Shown here piece by piece: positions 9,753 to 17,007 of a stretch of DNA of 64,000 bases. The notes beneath the pieces are model-generated. The model saw only the letters and a program-made list of their open reading frames with translations. It was not told the origin of the DNA and ran no database searches. A program made the position numbers and the translations under genes. The stretch's first letter is position 1; each line of letters starts with the position of its first letter. The stretch covers positions 1 to 64,000 of the forward strand of contig JADFNB010000012.1 of assembly GCA_022563595.1 (NCBI GenBank), in the 5' to 3' direction. Source of the stretch: Gemmatimonadota bacterium (GTDB taxonomy: Bacteria; Gemmatimonadota; Gemmatimonadetes; Gemmatimonadales; GWC2-71-9).

Positions 9753-10146
9753 GATGCAGTTGCCCAGTGGAGGGCCGGGCCTCCACTGCGAGCGCCCAGA
9801 TCTGTTGAGCGCGTACGCTGCTGCGGAAGTCGTTGGATTGTGCGCCTGGCGGGAGCCGCATATGTTCATCCCAGATTGCCCCCGATAGGTTCGCTCGCAC
9901 GTCATGCGCTAATACGGTAGGCCGCCGCTTCTCTCCTCGAGTGACGCGCCTTGGTGTCGACCCCCCTCGTCGGCCGGTGGATGAACTAACGAGCATCGCC
10001 CCTCCCCCCCGGGGAGACGCGCCCGAGGAGGTGGAGCGGTTTGCTGTCGCGGCCCAAGCCCACCGGCCGGGACACCGACGCCCTTCCCGGGAAACCGTGA
10101 GCCCGATGTCACCTACTACCCGAGCCTCCCACAGCGGGGTCGCGCG
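9753..10146. other. Intergenic region before the octaheme cytochrome gene
   Basis: About 390 bases without a supported gene. Open frames on both strands lack credible starts or family motifs. The sequence is G/C-skewed with runs such as CCCCTCCCCCCCCGGGG near 10000. I could not pick out a convincing promoter or RNA. Confidence 0.4.
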
Positions 10147-11421
10147 ATGAACGACCGACCTGCCGCATCCCCTCTCTCCTCGTCCCGCGTGCTCGTGCTC
10201 GCCCTGACGGCAACCATCGTCGTCCTGGGCCTGGGGGTCGTGCTGGTGGTGATCGGCCGATCCGGCACCGCGGCGGCCGGGCGGCCGCGGGTCAACGCAC
10301 TCGCGAACAGCGATGACGACTGCGTGAGCTGTCACCGCCACGCGACGCCCGGGATCGTACAGCAGTTCGGGTTCAGCCGGATGGCCGCGGCCGAGGTGGA
10401 GTGTGTCGACTGCCACGAAGTGGCGGAGGACTACGCGGGGGCGGTCGAGCACGAGGGCACCTACGTCCTGCGGGAGCCCACGACCGCGATGTGCGAGTCG
10501 TGTCACCACGCCGAGGTGGCCCAGTACAATCAGAGCCGGCATGGCCTGCCCGCGTACGTGGCGTATGCCGGCGCGGAAGGACTGAGCCCCGAGCTGCTGG
10601 CCGGCTACGAAGCGATCCCCGAGGGTGGGTTCCGGCCCGACCGGATGCGCAACGCGCTCTTCGCCATGGAAGGGGACGAGATCACCCGGTTCGCGTGCCG
10701 CAGCTGTCACGATATCGGCAAGCCGGCCGCGGACGGATCGGTGGGGCAATGCAGCAAGTGTCATCTGCGGCACGAGTTCAGCCTCGAGCAGGTGCGCAAG
10801 CCCGAGACGTGCAACGCCTGCCACATCGGTCCCGACCATCCCCAGTACGAGATCTACCAGGAATCCCCGCACGGCATCGCCTACCACACGGGCGGGTACC
10901 GTTGGAACTGGGAGGCCGAGCCGGGGACGCTCACGCCGGAAGACTTCCCGGCGCCGACGTGCGCCATCTGTCACCTGAGCGGGTTCGGCGCGGCGGGAAC
11001 GACGCACGACGTGGGCGAGCGGCTGACGTGGTATCTCTTCGCACCCATCAGCGAGCGGCGTCCGGCCTGGCAGGACAACCGCGTGCGGATGCAGTCCGTG
11101 TGCTCCGAATGCCACAACGCGAACTTCATCGATGATTTCTACCAGGCGGCCGACGCGGCGACCGAGCGGGTGAACGAGTGGGTGCGCGAGAGCGACCGCA
11201 TTATCGCGCCGCTGCGGCGGCGCGGGCTCCTGACGGCCGAGCCGTTCGACGAGCCGATCGACTTCGTGCATTTCGAGGCGTGGCACCACTGGGGGCGCAC
11301 CGCCAAGTTCGGCATCTGGATGCAGGGCGCCGACTACGTGCAGTGGCACGGTATCTACGAGCTGTTGGCCGACCTGGCAGAGCTGCGCGAGTTGGTGGCG
11401 GACAAGCTCGGGACGCGATGA
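10147..11421 (+). CDS. Octaheme cytochrome c, hydroxylamine oxidoreductase (HAO)-like
   Basis: A 424-residue protein with one N-terminal membrane segment (about 14-37; anchor or uncleaved signal) and eight CxxCH motifs: C59, C86, C116, C184, C202, C222, C272 and C319. Heme spacing and the conserved stretches QESPHGIAY, THDVGERLTW, CSECHNANFIDDFY and FEAWHHWGRTAKFG place it in the HAO/octaheme family acting outside the cytoplasmic membrane. True HAO oxidises hydroxylamine using a Tyr-crosslinked P460 heme; related proteins without the crosslink reduce nitrite or hydroxylamine. Tyrosines near the C-terminus (e.g. Y397 in DYVQWHG) are candidates, but an alignment is needed. The gene is followed after three bases by a polytopic membrane protein. 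Confidence 0.88.
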   Translation: MNDRPAASPLSSSRVLVLALTATIVVLGLGVVLVVIGRSGTAAAGRPRVNALANSDDDCVSCHRHATPGIVQQFGFSRMAAAEVECVDCHEVAEDYAGAVEHEGTYVLREPTTAMCESCHHAEVAQYNQSRHGLPAYVAYAGAEGLSPELLAGYEAIPEGGFRPDRMRNALFAMEGDEITRFACRSCHDIGKPAADGSVGQCSKCHLRHEFSLEQVRKPETCNACHIGPDHPQYEIYQESPHGIAYHTGGYRWNWEAEPGTLTPEDFPAPTCAICHLSGFGAAGTTHDVGERLTWYLFAPISERRPAWQDNRVRMQSVCSECHNANFIDDFYQAADAATERVNEWVRESDRIIAPLRRRGLLTAEPFDEPIDFVHFEAWHHWGRTAKFGIWMQGADYVQWHGIYELLADLAELRELVADKLGTR

Positions 11422-11424
11422 ACG

Positions 11425-12351
11425 GTGAGTGAGCTCGATCCGCTGGTGCCGGAGCGGTTCCAGCGGTTCCGGCGGCTTCCAGTCACGCGGGACCAGGTCA
11501 TGCTGCTGCTCGCCGCGACCGGCGAGCTGGCGCTCGGCGGCGAGACGTATCTTGCCCACAGCATGAGCGGGACGATCGTCCCGCGCGAGTGGATCCCCAT
11601 CGTGTTCGGTTTCGTCGCGGGCGGCACGCTGCTCGTGGCGGGTGTGATCGCGCTGCGCCATCGGACCGCGGCGACGCTGCTGGCCACGGTCACGCTGGTC
11701 CTCTCGATTGGCGTGGGGCTCCTCGGCGCGTACTTCCATTTGGTGCGCGCGGCGGTACCGGGTGCCGTGCCCGGACAGCGGCTCACCATCGACCTCCTGG
11801 TATGGGCCCCGCCCGTCATGGGCCCGCTGGTCTTCAGCCTGATCGGATTGCTGGGCGTGAGCGCGGCCTGGCCCGAGGATCGTCCGGACTCCGGCGTGCT
11901 GTTCCTCCTCGGCGACCGCACGCTCCGCCTGCCGTACAGCAAGACCCGCGCGTACCTCCTGATGGTCGCGGTCGGCATCCTGGCCGCCTTGATCAGCAGC
12001 GTGCTGGACCATGCGCGTACCGGGTTCACGAGCGTCTGGGTCTGGGTCCCGACCATCGTAGCGGTGTTCGGCGTGGTGAGCGCGGTCACGCTGGCCGCGC
12101 TCGCGCACCCCACGCGGGCCGACCTCGCGACATTCGTGGTCGCGATGGCGCTGCTGCTGGTTATCGGACCCGTCGGGAGCGTGCTGCACGCGCAGCAGAA
12201 CCTCGTGGCCGGCAGCACGGTCGTCCTCGAACGGTTCCTCCGGGGCCCGCCGGCGCTCGCGCCGCTGCTCTACAGCAACATGGGCCTGCTGGGACTGGCC
12301 GTTCTGGTGGCGCCAGAACGGGCCTCGACCCGTTCCGCGATCGCCGCCTAG
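11425..12351 (+). CDS. Polytopic membrane protein, partner of the octaheme cytochrome
   Basis: A 308-residue protein with about eight hydrophobic helices and short loops. It starts with GTG three bases after the cytochrome stop, so it is translationally coupled. I do not recognise the family. Several helices end with or contain a histidine (YLAHSM, GAYFHLV, SSVLDHAR, ALAHPT, SVLHAQQN), which could ligate b-type heme. A quinone-linked electron-transfer module for the cytochrome is an attractive but unproven reading. Its stop TAG (12349-12351) overlaps the stop of the convergent bamA gene in the palindrome CTAG. Confidence 0.8.
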   Translation: MSELDPLVPERFQRFRRLPVTRDQVMLLLAATGELALGGETYLAHSMSGTIVPREWIPIVFGFVAGGTLLVAGVIALRHRTAATLLATVTLVLSIGVGLLGAYFHLVRAAVPGAVPGQRLTIDLLVWAPPVMGPLVFSLIGLLGVSAAWPEDRPDSGVLFLLGDRTLRLPYSKTRAYLLMVAVGILAALISSVLDHARTGFTSVWVWVPTIVAVFGVVSAVTLAALAHPTRADLATFVVAMALLLVIGPVGSVLHAQQNLVAGSTVVLERFLRGPPALAPLLYSNMGLLGLAVLVAPERASTRSAIAA

Positions 12352-13475
12352 CCCGGGCTACGCAGCACCGCCTCGAACACGGGCGTGCCCATCTCCTCGC
12401 CCAGCGCGATCCGGCGGCGGTATTCGAGGAAGTCGATCGTGTCCCGTCCGGTGATCTTGCGCGTCGAGAAAGCGGTGAACCCCAGGAAGGCCTCCACCAT
12501 CATGTTGGCCGCCAGCCAATGGCGATTGCCGAGCTTGGCCTGATCCCAGAAGAACTTCTTCTTGGCGCGGATCGCGTCGATGGACATCTGCAGGCAACCC
12601 GGGAACAGGTTTGCGAGGCGCCATACGATTTCGTTGACGGTCCTGTCGAGGCCGCTAAGGTCTCGCTCGCACTGGGCCATCAGCGCCTTGGCGTCTTTGG
12701 CCGCTTCGCCCGTCTGCAACTCGCCGTAGACGATCTCGCCGTCGCGCACGTATGTCTCGGTGTGCACGAGCGGGTTGCGGATGAACTTCCCGTCCTGCTT
12801 GAGCACGGGAACGACCTTCGAGATGAGTCCCTTGAGCTTCATCTTGTACGCCGACCATTGCTCGCACGAGACGCAGCTCCACATGGCGTCCTCGATAGTG
12901 AGAAACCACGGCAGGAAATCCGTGGCACCACCGACCGGCGCGGAGCCGTGCCTAGGCCCCGCCTGCCCGAACACGGCGAGATCGGAGGCGACGGCGAGGT
13001 CGCAGGCCATCCCTATCTCCTGCCCCCCGGCCACCCGCATGCCGTTGACCCGGCAGATAACGGGTTTCTTGCAGTTCAGGATAGCGTCGACCATCCCGTT
13101 GAACAGGTCCATGTACTCTCCGTACTCGTTCGGCCGGCGCGCGTAGTACTCGGAGTACTCGACTGTGTTGCCTCCGGTGCAGAAAGCCTTGTCTCCCATC
13201 CCGGTGAAGACAACGGCAACCACGCTCCGGTCGCTCGACGCGGCCGTGAAGCCGGCGATGACCCCCTTGGCCATTTTCGTCGTGTAGGAGTTGTATTGCT
13301 TCGGATTGTTGAGCGTGATCCATGCGGTATAGAGGTCCGGGGCCGTGTTCCCCTCGGGATCGACGAGAGGTCTCCGCTCGTACATCGTGCAGGGCGGTTG
13401 CGTACCCCAGTGTTCCTCGCCGAACAGGTTGTGATCCTTGAGCTTGTCGTCTCTGGGAAGCCAGTCCAGCGTCAT
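12348..13475 (-). CDS. bamA: 6-oxocyclohex-1-ene-1-carbonyl-CoA hydrolase (BamA/Oah)
   Basis: A 375-residue crotonase-superfamily enzyme. It carries the hallmark stretches of ring-opening hydrolases of benzoyl-CoA degradation: LNNPKQYNSYTTKMAKGVIA, VFTGMGDKAFCTGGNT, PVICRVNGMRVAGGQEIGMA, FGQAGPRHGSAPVGG and ANLFPGCLQMSIDAIRAKKK. The enzyme hydrates and hydrolytically opens 6-oxocyclohex-1-ene-1-carbonyl-CoA to 3-hydroxypimelyl-CoA. This BamA is unrelated to the outer-membrane assembly protein of the same name. The ATG at 13475 has GAGGA five bases upstream and is preferred over a TTG at 13514. No other bam, bcr, had or bad gene is nearby, so its pathway context is missing. Confidence 0.9.
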   Translation of the reverse strand: MTLDWLPRDDKLKDHNLFGEEHWGTQPPCTMYERRPLVDPEGNTAPDLYTAWITLNNPKQYNSYTTKMAKGVIAGFTAASSDRSVVAVVFTGMGDKAFCTGGNTVEYSEYYARRPNEYGEYMDLFNGMVDAILNCKKPVICRVNGMRVAGGQEIGMACDLAVASDLAVFGQAGPRHGSAPVGGATDFLPWFLTIEDAMWSCVSCEQWSAYKMKLKGLISKVVPVLKQDGKFIRNPLVHTETYVRDGEIVYGELQTGEAAKDAKALMAQCERDLSGLDRTVNEIVWRLANLFPGCLQMSIDAIRAKKKFFWDQAKLGNRHWLAANMMVEAFLGFTAFSTRKITGRDTIDFLEYRRRIALGEEMGTPVFEAVLRSPG

Positions 13476-13534
13476 TGCAGTCCTCGCGGTTCGGTCGTCG
13501 TTCGTCTGGTACAACCGCTACAGCCAATTGTCTG

Positions 13535-13729
13535 TCACTCTTTCCCGCAACACATTCCGTTCTGCGGTTCTCGGACAGCATTTCCCACGGTTGGAGTTCT
13601 TGCCAAACTCAGTATGCGCAACATGACTCCCACGCCGATCAGCGGGAGTAGAACGAATGCAGTCAGGGCGCTGACTGCTCCTATGACAGTATAACCAAGA
13701 GTGCTCCAGAGAAGCAGGAGAATCATCAC
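13535..13729 (-). CDS. Possible small membrane protein
   Basis: A 64-residue frame with two hydrophobic stretches (ILLLLWSTLGYTVIGAVSAL and AFVLLPLIGVGVMLRIL), then a polar tail with a CC pair. It is on the same strand as bamA, 59 bases upstream of its ATG. Membrane-like composition supports it, but there is no family match and no clear ribosome binding site. It could be chance. Confidence 0.35.
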   Translation of the reverse strand: MMILLLLWSTLGYTVIGAVSALTAFVLLPLIGVGVMLRILSLARTPTVGNAVREPQNGMCCGKE

Positions 13730-13808
13730 CTTGGAAACTCGGGTTCGGGACCGGGCACGAGGACCTCTCGCGGCGTATGTTTGAACTGCTTTAACCGACG
13801 AGGTTGAG

Positions 13809-13988
13809 GTGGCTGATCGGAGGCGTCGCGGGCTCGGTGGGTGGGGGTTCGAAGCGGAGTGCTATGCTGCTTCGGCCGGGTTCGTGGCGTGGCTCGAGGA
13901 GCGGCTCGAGAACCCGCTGCTGCGGGCGCGCGAGGAAGCCGGGTTCGCAGACGCTTTGCGGGCCTGGTCACCGGAAGGCGTCGAATGA
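13809..13988 (+). CDS. Small acidic helical protein overlapping the lipid kinase start
   Basis: A GTG-started frame of 59 codons ends in TGA at 13986-13988, overlapping the ATG of the lipid kinase as ATGA, the usual sign of translational coupling. The product has a helical, Glu-rich core (FVAWLEERLENPLLRAREEA) and no recognised domain. Codon usage is GC-rich in third positions like its neighbours. No family is recognised; the coupled overlap is the main support. Confidence 0.4.
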   Translation: MADRRRRGLGGWGFEAECYAASAGFVAWLEERLENPLLRAREEAGFADALRAWSPEGVE

Positions 13989-14881
13989 GCGAGATCGCGG
14001 TATTGGTCAACCGCCGTGCCGGCAGCGGGCGCGGTGAACTGGTCTGGGCAGACCTCCGCACACGTGACCCACGTCTCGCCGATGCGCATGTCGTGTGCGC
14101 GGTCGATACGGCAACGGCGCGCGCTGAGCTGGGCCGCGTACTGGATTCGCCAATCGAGCTGGTGATCGCGATCGGTGGTGACGGCACGGCGCATCTTGCG
14201 GGAAACGTGATCCTCGAGCGGGGTCTGGGCAGCCAGGTGGCTCTCGGATTGATCCCCACGGGTACGGGATCGGATCTGTCGAGAGCGCTCGGCATCCCGC
14301 GTAATCCGGCTGCCGCTTTGAAGCGGGCGCTGTCGGCCGGGCGGAAGGCGATAGACGTGCTGCGGATCGAGACCGACGATGGCAGGCGGGAATTCGTGTT
14401 GAACGTCGCGTCGGCAGGGATCTCGGGGCTGGTCGATGAGATGGTGAACGCGTTGCCACGCCGCAGCGCGCTGTCCTACCTCGGCGCCACCCTCGGTGCC
14501 GTGCTGCGATACCGTCCGGCCCAATGCCGCGTAACGGTCGATGACGAAGTCTGGCACGAGGGCGGACTGCTTCTGATAGCGGTGGCCAACTCCGATACGT
14601 TCGGCAACGGCATGCGGATCGCGCCGGGCGCCAAGATCGACGACGGCGCAGCCGACGTCGTGCTCGTAAGGCAGGTACCCCGCTGGCAGCTCCCGATCAG
14701 ACTGCCGCAAGTCTACCTCGGCACGCACGTTCGCGCGCGGTTCGTGCGCACCGCGCTCGCGCGCACGGTACGCCTCGAGCCGCTGGCTCCTATGCCGCCG
14801 TTCGATCTCGACGGCGAGATGTTCGATCCCGGACCGGCCACGATCACTATCCAGCCCGGCGCGCTGCTCGTTCCGGGATGA
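13985..14881 (+). CDS. Diacylglycerol/sphingosine kinase-like lipid kinase (YegS/BmrU family)
   Basis: A 298-residue protein with the DAGK catalytic domain: VNRRAGSGRG near the N-terminus, the nucleotide loop GGDGT at 64-68, and PTGTGSDLSRALGIP, where family members read GTxNDFAR. The second domain contains NVASAGISG and the C-terminal DLDGEMF signature. Such enzymes phosphorylate diacylglycerol or related lipids, for example to return DAG from lipid turnover to phosphatidate. Asp in place of the usual Asn in the GTGSD motif is common in some bacterial branches. ATG 13985 is used because homology begins there and it overlaps the upstream small frame. Confidence 0.88.
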   Translation: MSEIAVLVNRRAGSGRGELVWADLRTRDPRLADAHVVCAVDTATARAELGRVLDSPIELVIAIGGDGTAHLAGNVILERGLGSQVALGLIPTGTGSDLSRALGIPRNPAAALKRALSAGRKAIDVLRIETDDGRREFVLNVASAGISGLVDEMVNALPRRSALSYLGATLGAVLRYRPAQCRVTVDDEVWHEGGLLLIAVANSDTFGNGMRIAPGAKIDDGAADVVLVRQVPRWQLPIRLPQVYLGTHVRARFVRTALARTVRLEPLAPMPPFDLDGEMFDPGPATITIQPGALLVPG

Positions 14882-14904
14882 AGATTCGCGTACTGACGCC
14901 ACCA

Positions 14905-14942
14905 TTCCATCCTTCCATCCTTCCATCTTTCCATCCCTCCAC
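14905..14942. repeat. TTCCATCC short tandem repeat
   Basis: Four to five imperfect copies of TTCCATCC (or its T/C variants) lie just downstream of the lipid kinase stop. This is low-complexity pyrimidine-rich DNA in an intergenic spacer. Similar purine/pyrimidine-biased tracts occur at 26501-26530 and 38062-38098. Confidence 0.7.
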
Positions 14943-15001
14943 CTTGACCTGCCGGTGCCGAAGTTGAAACCTACCGTACCCCCAACATCGGCGGCCCAGT
15001 C

Positions 15002-16807
15002 ATGGCTACCCCGACGCGCCTGCCCTCTCTGCACGTCGTCGTCGACGGCGCGCGACGCACGCTCCGGCGTTTCCCCTTCGTGCTCGGCTCGGCAGCCGTC
15101 GCCACGCTCGCCGGTATCCTCGCCGTGGACCAAATCGGCCCGGTCGCGCTGCGTGGCCGGTTGCTGGCGGCCGCGTCCCTCGGGATACCCCTGTTTACGG
15201 CGATCGCGCTCTACGCGGAGCGGCGATTCCCGGACAGACTCAGGAGGACCGTGCTCGCCGCCGTCGGGATCGCCTTGCTGGTCGGCTTTCACCTGGCGTG
15301 GCCCAACTGGTCGGCCGACGTGCGGACGGGCCGATACATTCAACTCAGCGCCGCGTTCCACCTACTGGTGGCGTTCCTGCCGTTCGTCGGGCACCGGGAG
15401 CTGAACGGATTCTGGCAGTACAACAGGGCGCTGGTCGAGCGCTTCGCGCTCGCAGTCCTCTACTCCGTGGTCCTCTATGCGGGACTCGCGCTGGCACTGG
15501 CGGCGCTCGACAATCTCTTCGGTGTCGCCGTGCCCGGAGAGGGTTATGGCCGGCTCTGGATCGTGGCGGCATTCCTGTTCAACACCTGGTTCTTCCTCGC
15601 CGGCGTCCCGTCCGATCTCGCGGCGCTGGAGCGCAGCAGGGATTACGACGCGCGACTCAAGGGGTTCACGCAATACGCGCTGATCCCGCTCGTCGTGATC
15701 TATCTCGCGATCCTGATAGTCTATCTCGCCAAGGTCCTGGTTACCTGGAATTGGCCGAGCGGCTGGATCGGTTATCTCGTCTCGAGTGTGGCCGCGGTCG
15801 GGCTCCTAACGCTGTTGATCGTGCACCCGATCGCGGACGAGCCCGCGAACCGGTGGGTGCGGACCTACACCCGCGGCTTCCACATCGCACTCCTGCCGGC
15901 GATCTTCACGCTCTGGCTCGCCATCTGGCAGCGGATCGATCAGTACGGGATCACGGAGCGACGATACTTCCTGCTGGTGCTTTCGGTTTGGCTGGCCGGC
16001 ATTGCCGTCTTCTATATCGTTACGCACTCCCGTGACATCAGGATCATTCCGGGTTCGCTCTGTCTCGTCGCGCTCGTGACGTTCGCCGGGCCGTGGGGAG
16101 CGTACGGCGTGTCGCGATCCAGTCAGGTCCGCAGGCTCGAAGGGTTGCTCGTGAAGCACGGACTCGTGACCGAAGGCCGTGCGCGGCCAGCCACAGGCGC
16201 GGTACCGTTCGAGGACCGACGCGAGATGTCGGCCGGTCTGCGGTACCTGATCCAGACGCACGGCGCCGGATCGGTCGCGCCGTGGTTCGGTGACTCGCTC
16301 GCACAGGTAGACGCCGCCGTTCGGAGGAGGGGGCCGTCGCGGGCCGCGGATGATCGCGCGCGCATGCTCATGGGTCATCTCGGCCTCGAGTACATCGACC
16401 GGCGGCAGCGTGGGGCGGAGCGGAGGTTCACGTACCGCTCCGACTGGGAATCGCAGGCCGTACCCGTTACCGGGTTCGACTTCCTCGTCCCGCTACGGTC
16501 GGCGCGGCCCGGTGGGGCCATCGACACCGGCCTCGTGGTGTTGTCCGTTCTGCGGAGAGAGGCCGTCCAGGTTCGTTGGCGCGGTGAGGTGCTCGTGGAG
16601 GTCGACATAGCCGGCCTGGTCGAGGAGGTGCGAGCGTTCCGCCGTGCCAACCCCGACGAGTCCATCCCGCGCGAAATGATGCGCGTCAGCACCGACGCGG
16701 CACGGGTGCGCGCCGTGCTGTATCTGTCCCAGTTGCGCGGAACCGAATCGGAAACCGGCTTGGAACTGACGTCGATCGGCGGTCGGGCGCTCATCGAGCT
16801 GAAATGA
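15002..16807 (+). CDS. DUF4153-type integral membrane protein
   Basis: A 601-residue protein. Residues about 20-380 contain roughly ten hydrophobic helices, and a soluble C-terminal domain of about 220 residues follows. The membrane part matches the DUF4153 family in layout and in segments such as ELNGFWQYNRALVERF and GFTQYALIPLVVIYLAIL. The function of the family is unknown. The C-terminal domain includes QTHGAGSVAPWFG and DWESQAVPVTGFDFLVPL and is probably exposed to the periplasm. No operon partner; about 120 bases separate it from the lipid kinase. Confidence 0.8.
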   Translation: MATPTRLPSLHVVVDGARRTLRRFPFVLGSAAVATLAGILAVDQIGPVALRGRLLAAASLGIPLFTAIALYAERRFPDRLRRTVLAAVGIALLVGFHLAWPNWSADVRTGRYIQLSAAFHLLVAFLPFVGHRELNGFWQYNRALVERFALAVLYSVVLYAGLALALAALDNLFGVAVPGEGYGRLWIVAAFLFNTWFFLAGVPSDLAALERSRDYDARLKGFTQYALIPLVVIYLAILIVYLAKVLVTWNWPSGWIGYLVSSVAAVGLLTLLIVHPIADEPANRWVRTYTRGFHIALLPAIFTLWLAIWQRIDQYGITERRYFLLVLSVWLAGIAVFYIVTHSRDIRIIPGSLCLVALVTFAGPWGAYGVSRSSQVRRLEGLLVKHGLVTEGRARPATGAVPFEDRREMSAGLRYLIQTHGAGSVAPWFGDSLAQVDAAVRRRGPSRAADDRARMLMGHLGLEYIDRRQRGAERRFTYRSDWESQAVPVTGFDFLVPLRSARPGGAIDTGLVVLSVLRREAVQVRWRGEVLVEVDIAGLVEEVRAFRRANPDESIPREMMRVSTDAARVRAVLYLSQLRGTESETGLELTSIGGRALIELK

Positions 16808-17007
16808 AGCCGTAGCTCGACGTCTCTCGAGACGGCGCCGAGGCCCCGGACGACCAGAACTCTCAGCTCCTGCCCGACGTTTCGAACGGCGACACCGGGT
16901 TGCCCAATCGGGCATCGTCTGAGTAATCTCGGTACTCACAGCGTCCCGGCTATCGGCCCAGCCGGCGTGGCTCACGTGAACGACTTCTTCCCCGAGGACC
17001 GCCTCCA

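Noticed and set aside
9634-12189. Long minus-strand open frame of about 850 codons opposite the octaheme cytochrome and its membrane partner
   Set aside because: It is antisense to two genes with clear motifs, its product is a low-complexity Arg/His/Gln-rich sequence, and it has no domain. It arises from GC-rich third positions.
11589-13694. Plus-strand open frame of about 700 codons across the membrane protein and bamA
   Set aside because: It overlaps the membrane gene in another frame and is antisense to bamA; the product is Arg-rich with no motif.
13862-15361. Minus-strand open frame of about 500 codons opposite the lipid kinase
   Set aside because: It is a shadow of the lipid kinase gene and the TTCCATCC repeat; no domain.
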